From positions 238,902 to 302,901 of the forward strand of contig NZ_VNJJ01000006.1 of NCBI RefSeq assembly GCF_007786475.1: a stretch of DNA of 64,000 bases, read 5' to 3'. Both the position numbers and the translations under genes were made by a program. Numbering within the stretch: the stretch's first letter is position 1; each line of letters opens with the position of its first letter. A model generated the notes under the pieces. The model was given only the letters and a program-made list of their open reading frames with translations. It was not told the origin of the DNA and did not search any database. Shown piece by piece: positions 61,875 to 64,000 of the stretch. The DNA is from Cohnella terricola (GTDB lineage: Bacteria > Bacillota > Bacilli > Paenibacillales > Paenibacillaceae).

Positions 61875-63302
61875 ATGAAAAAAATTATTGTCTTTATGAT
61901 TGCATTACTTATACTGTTCACCGGATTCGCAACACCAAGTTATGCATTATCAGATTCGCAATCTGATTCAATACAAACATTGTTGGATGATGCAAGCCGT
62001 ATATCAGGTGTACCGGGAATGTCAATCTCAATACTTGCGAACAATGAAGTGCTCTACTTTTCTTCCGGGTACGCAGATCGTGAAAAGGGACTGTCGGCAA
62101 GTGAAAATACTCTATATGAGCTGGCTTCGGTAAGTAAAGCTTTTACCGGCATGGGTATTCTGCTGATGGAAGAACAAGGACTGCTGTCAATGTCAGACTC
62201 TATCCAGAAATATTTGCCTTGGTTTACGTTAAAGTATCAGGGGAAACACGTTGATATGCAAAGTATTACACTCAATAACTTTTTACACCATACTAGCGGC
62301 TTAACAAATGGCAGTCACAGTCAAAATATTCCACAAGGCAATACGCCGGATATGTTGCAAAAAACCGTAGAAATGCTCGTAGATTCTGAATTGTCGTTCT
62401 ATCCTGGTGAGCAGTATAATTACGGAACTGTTAATTATGACGTATTAGGTCTGGTTATTGAGATTGTGTCGGGACAAAGCTATGAAGACTTTATGAGGGA
62501 ACAGGTATTTCAGCCGTTGGGTCTTCACCAGACGTATGTTTATAAAGAAGATGCTCAAGCCACCGGACAGTTGGCACAGGGCTACCGTTCTTCCTTTTTT
62601 ATGACAACTCCATATAACGCGCCGGATTATTCCGGGAATAAACCCGCAGGCTACATCATTTCTTGTACAAAAGATATGGCGCGTTGGATGGGCATACAGA
62701 TGGGTATAGTGCAGGACATACCCGAAATATTCCATACGGTTATCGAAAAATCACATCAGGGTGATATGTCTGTTCCGGCTGTCAACGAAATGTATTATGC
62801 GGCGGGCTGGTCGGTAAACGCCAACCAAACGATTATAGAGCACCCAGGGGGCAATCCCAATTTCGGAACCGAAGTGGTCATACTGCCAAATGAACGAACA
62901 GCCATCTGCTTGCTGACCAACGGCGCAAATATCAATAGAAGCATGGTACTAAAAGTTAAAGATATATTAGACGGCAATCTGACGCAGTCATATGGAATAA
63001 GCGGCACACAGCTTTTGGACATCATTTTGTCGTCTACCACAATTATTCTTTGCCTATTGGCTGTTCTGTTCTTTCTCTTAGGATTACGCAGAAGGAAAAC
63101 GAATGAGCGGCAGCCAATGACAAAAAAGCGAATAATCGTAACAGCTATTTTGCTGATTGCTACGATTGTCCAGTGTATAATGTGCTGTGCATTAGATTGG
63201 TCAACGATACTTATTTGGCAAACATATAGTGTTCTTACAGCTTTGATTTCGTCGGCATTATTAACAGCAAGCATTACATGGTTTGTATACACTCACCGAT
63301 AA
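61875..63302 (+). CDS. Beta-lactamase-fold serine hydrolase (S12/class C type) with C-terminal membrane helices
   Basis: This 475-residue protein starts at MKKIIVF after GGAGAG; 19 upstream open codons lack a site. Signal peptide to about residue 24. The S12 domain (~28-375) carries S-V-S-K (Ser 85, Lys 88), and the third motif H-P-G in IEHPGG. The Y-x-N motif position reads Y-G-T (183-185), where the usual Asn is absent. Three transmembrane helices occupy ~385-475. Relatives include esterases, D-aminopeptidases and PBP4*-like proteins; whether this one hydrolyses peptides, esters or nothing cannot be said. AT-rich relative to the neighbours. Confidence 0.85.
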   Translation: MKKIIVFMIALLILFTGFATPSYALSDSQSDSIQTLLDDASRISGVPGMSISILANNEVLYFSSGYADREKGLSASENTLYELASVSKAFTGMGILLMEEQGLLSMSDSIQKYLPWFTLKYQGKHVDMQSITLNNFLHHTSGLTNGSHSQNIPQGNTPDMLQKTVEMLVDSELSFYPGEQYNYGTVNYDVLGLVIEIVSGQSYEDFMREQVFQPLGLHQTYVYKEDAQATGQLAQGYRSSFFMTTPYNAPDYSGNKPAGYIISCTKDMARWMGIQMGIVQDIPEIFHTVIEKSHQGDMSVPAVNEMYYAAGWSVNANQTIIEHPGGNPNFGTEVVILPNERTAICLLTNGANINRSMVLKVKDILDGNLTQSYGISGTQLLDIILSSTTIILCLLAVLFFLLGLRRRKTNERQPMTKKRIIVTAILLIATIVQCIMCCALDWSTILIWQTYSVLTALISSALLTASITWFVYTHR

Positions 63303-63420
63303 AATGCCTCGCTCCGAAAATAAGCATTTCATTCGTTCGCCTTATTGAAAAAACGCGAAGATTTCTTTTAATGAGAGAACAATATCAGCAAAAAGGAAGT
63401 GCCAGGCACACCCTATTTTT

Positions 63421-63450
63421 CGCCCTACTTATGATACGGTTCAGCTAAAC
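63421..63450. repeat. Dispersed hairpin repeat, copy 6 (5' half)
   Basis: CGCCCTACTTATGATACGG followed by TTCAGC, then diverges. Directly preceded by AGTGCCAGGCAC, a common short palindrome in Firmicute intergenic regions. Confidence 0.65.
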
Positions 63451-63556
63451 GGGTCGATCGGCGAAAAATGCGAAAGGAGCCTGCCGCGGCGCTTATTCTC
63501 CTACATTTCCCGCTTGGCCCAAAAGCTTTGACTATGCCTTTACAAACATGCACAGA

Positions 63557-63581
63557 AGGCCACCGAAGTAATCGGCGGCCT
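63557..63581. terminator. Hairpin next to the AraC relic
   Basis: AGGCCACCGA / TCGGCGGCCT stem (one mismatch) with an AGTAA loop. It sits just beyond the stop of the relic on its strand. Confidence 0.55.
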
Positions 63582-63598
63582 GATTGTTTGTGATCCAA

Positions 63599-63748
63599 CT
63601 ATCGTGTCCCGCAAGAATTTTTGAAACCTGCAGCTGTATATCCCGGTTTTTTTTCAATTCTATAGTTCATTCCTGTCCTCCCCGTAATCGAAATCTGGAA
63701 AGACATGCGAGGATAAGCCTTCAGCTTGACAAGATCCTCCGTCAGCAT
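63599..63748 (-). pseudogene. Relic of an AraC/YdeE-type regulator with GyrI-like domain
   Basis: Minus-strand ATG to stop, 49 residues: MLTEDLVKLKAYPRMSFQ, then ISITGRTGMNYRIEKKPGYTAAGFK and a short foreign tail. This is the junction between the AraC helix-turn-helix half and the effector-binding (GyrI-like) half of YdeE-type regulators (K-A-Y-P-x-x-S-F-x-I-x-I-x-G...MNYRIE-K). Both the DNA-binding half and most of the effector domain are gone, and the last residues (NSCGTR) do not fit. Confidence 0.6.
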
Positions 63749-63756
63749 AAAGCGAT

Positions 63757-63791
63757 GACAAGCTCTTCCCTTTTTAGGTGGAGAGCTTGTC
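63757..63791. terminator. Hairpin between relic and MFS gene
   Basis: 10-bp arms GACAAGCTCT (63757-63766) and AGAGCTTGTC (63782-63791). It begins six bases after the stop of the minus-strand MFS gene; there is no T run on that strand. Confidence 0.55.
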
Positions 63792-63795
63792 TAAG

Positions 63796-64000
63796 TTAAA
63801 GTGCCCCGCTTACTGCACTCTTCTTATTTTGAATTCTAAGGCCCCTTCTATGTGTCATAAATAATACGAAGTATCCCAGCGTGACAAGGATACATATCAT
63901 GATGTCAACAAGGATCAAATTCTGATAATTTCGGAAATAATCGAAGGAAAAGCCTCCGATTAATGCACCCGCAATGCCACCGCCCTGGTGGAAGAACAGA
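63796..64000 (-). CDS. C-terminus of an MFS-type transporter, continues beyond the window
   Basis: Sixty-eight codons are in the window, from the edge to a stop at 63796. The segment reads LFFHQGGGIAGALIGGFSFDYF (a conserved late loop-helix of major facilitator proteins), then a hydrophobic helix LILVDIMICILVTLGYFVLF and a basic tail THRRGLRIQNKK. This is the last two helices and the cytoplasmic end. The N-terminal ten helices, and so the substrate class, are outside the window. Confidence 0.7.
   Translation of the reverse strand, partial: LFFHQGGGIAGALIGGFSFDYFRNYQNLILVDIMICILVTLGYFVLFMTHRRGLRIQNKKSAVSGAL

Overview
The window looks like chromosome from a spore-former-type Firmicute of the Paenibacillaceae (Paenibacillus or Cohnella-like). 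The grounds are strong AGGAGG ribosome-binding sites, many TTG/GTG starts, a Bacillus-type initiator tRNA-Met, three large secreted proteins ending in S-layer-homology (SLH) triads, several carbohydrate-binding/FN3 glycosidases, four small HxlR/MerR/TetR-controlled detoxification units, and ABC-F, ECF-sigma and two-component genes. I see no rRNA, CRISPR array, transposase or phage gene. The placement is inferred from gene families, not from a search.

Layout. 1-5.2 kb: a secreted GH18-FN3-GH5 enzyme whose 5' end lies outside the window, two small stress/unknown proteins (YdeI-like, YciI-like) and a CPBP membrane protease. 5.4-8.3 kb: a NarL-type two-component pair, then a divergent HxlR/SRPBCC unit with a symmetric operator. 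8.3-12.4 kb: a class B penicillin-binding lipoprotein in operon with an ankyrin protein, then a SUKH-like protein. 12.6-20.5 kb: LysR regulator, a five-gene peptide/glutathione-type ABC operon with a fused ATPase, and a glutathionyl-hydroquinone-reductase-like enzyme. 20.7-26.3 kb: small membrane protein, secreted propeller-like protein, SDR oxidoreductase and a tandem pair of BaiN-type flavoproteins. 26.6-32.6 kb: DUF1266 protein, a second chitinase, initiator tRNA, GIY-YIG protein, a DbpA relic and two RibD-like reductases with an HxlR regulator.

32.7-48.4 kb: an SLH-anchored clan-D glycosidase, an Hsp70 remnant followed by a J-domain/TPR membrane protein and a second DUF1266 protein, a MerR/nitroreductase unit with a textbook 19-bp-spacer promoter, a TetR/glyoxalase unit, a 1362-residue SLH protein with a predicted seven-bladed propeller, and an orphan BTAD response regulator. 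48.6-64 kb: two tandem ABC-F ATPases (the second AT-rich and atypical), an ECF sigma/anti-sigma-like pair, an NmrA/DUF2269/HxlR unit, an OmpR two-component pair with a non-standard start, a BspA-LRR SLH protein, a broken class D beta-lactamase, a serine hydrolase with a substituted active-site motif, an AraC/YdeE relic and the C-terminus of an MFS transporter.

How it fits together: the secreted glycosidases and SLH proteins suit a soil polymer degrader, and the remainder is accessory stress, drug and envelope response. Gene relics (hsp70, dbpA, class D beta-lactamase, araC), AT-rich islands and a dispersed hairpin repeat, mostly just 3' of genes, show that the region has been reshuffled. The least explained items are the Hsp70-remnant/J-TPR/DUF1266 locus, the glutathione-type importer next to a GS-HQR-like enzyme, the possibly leaderless HxlR promoter and the dispersed hairpin repeat.
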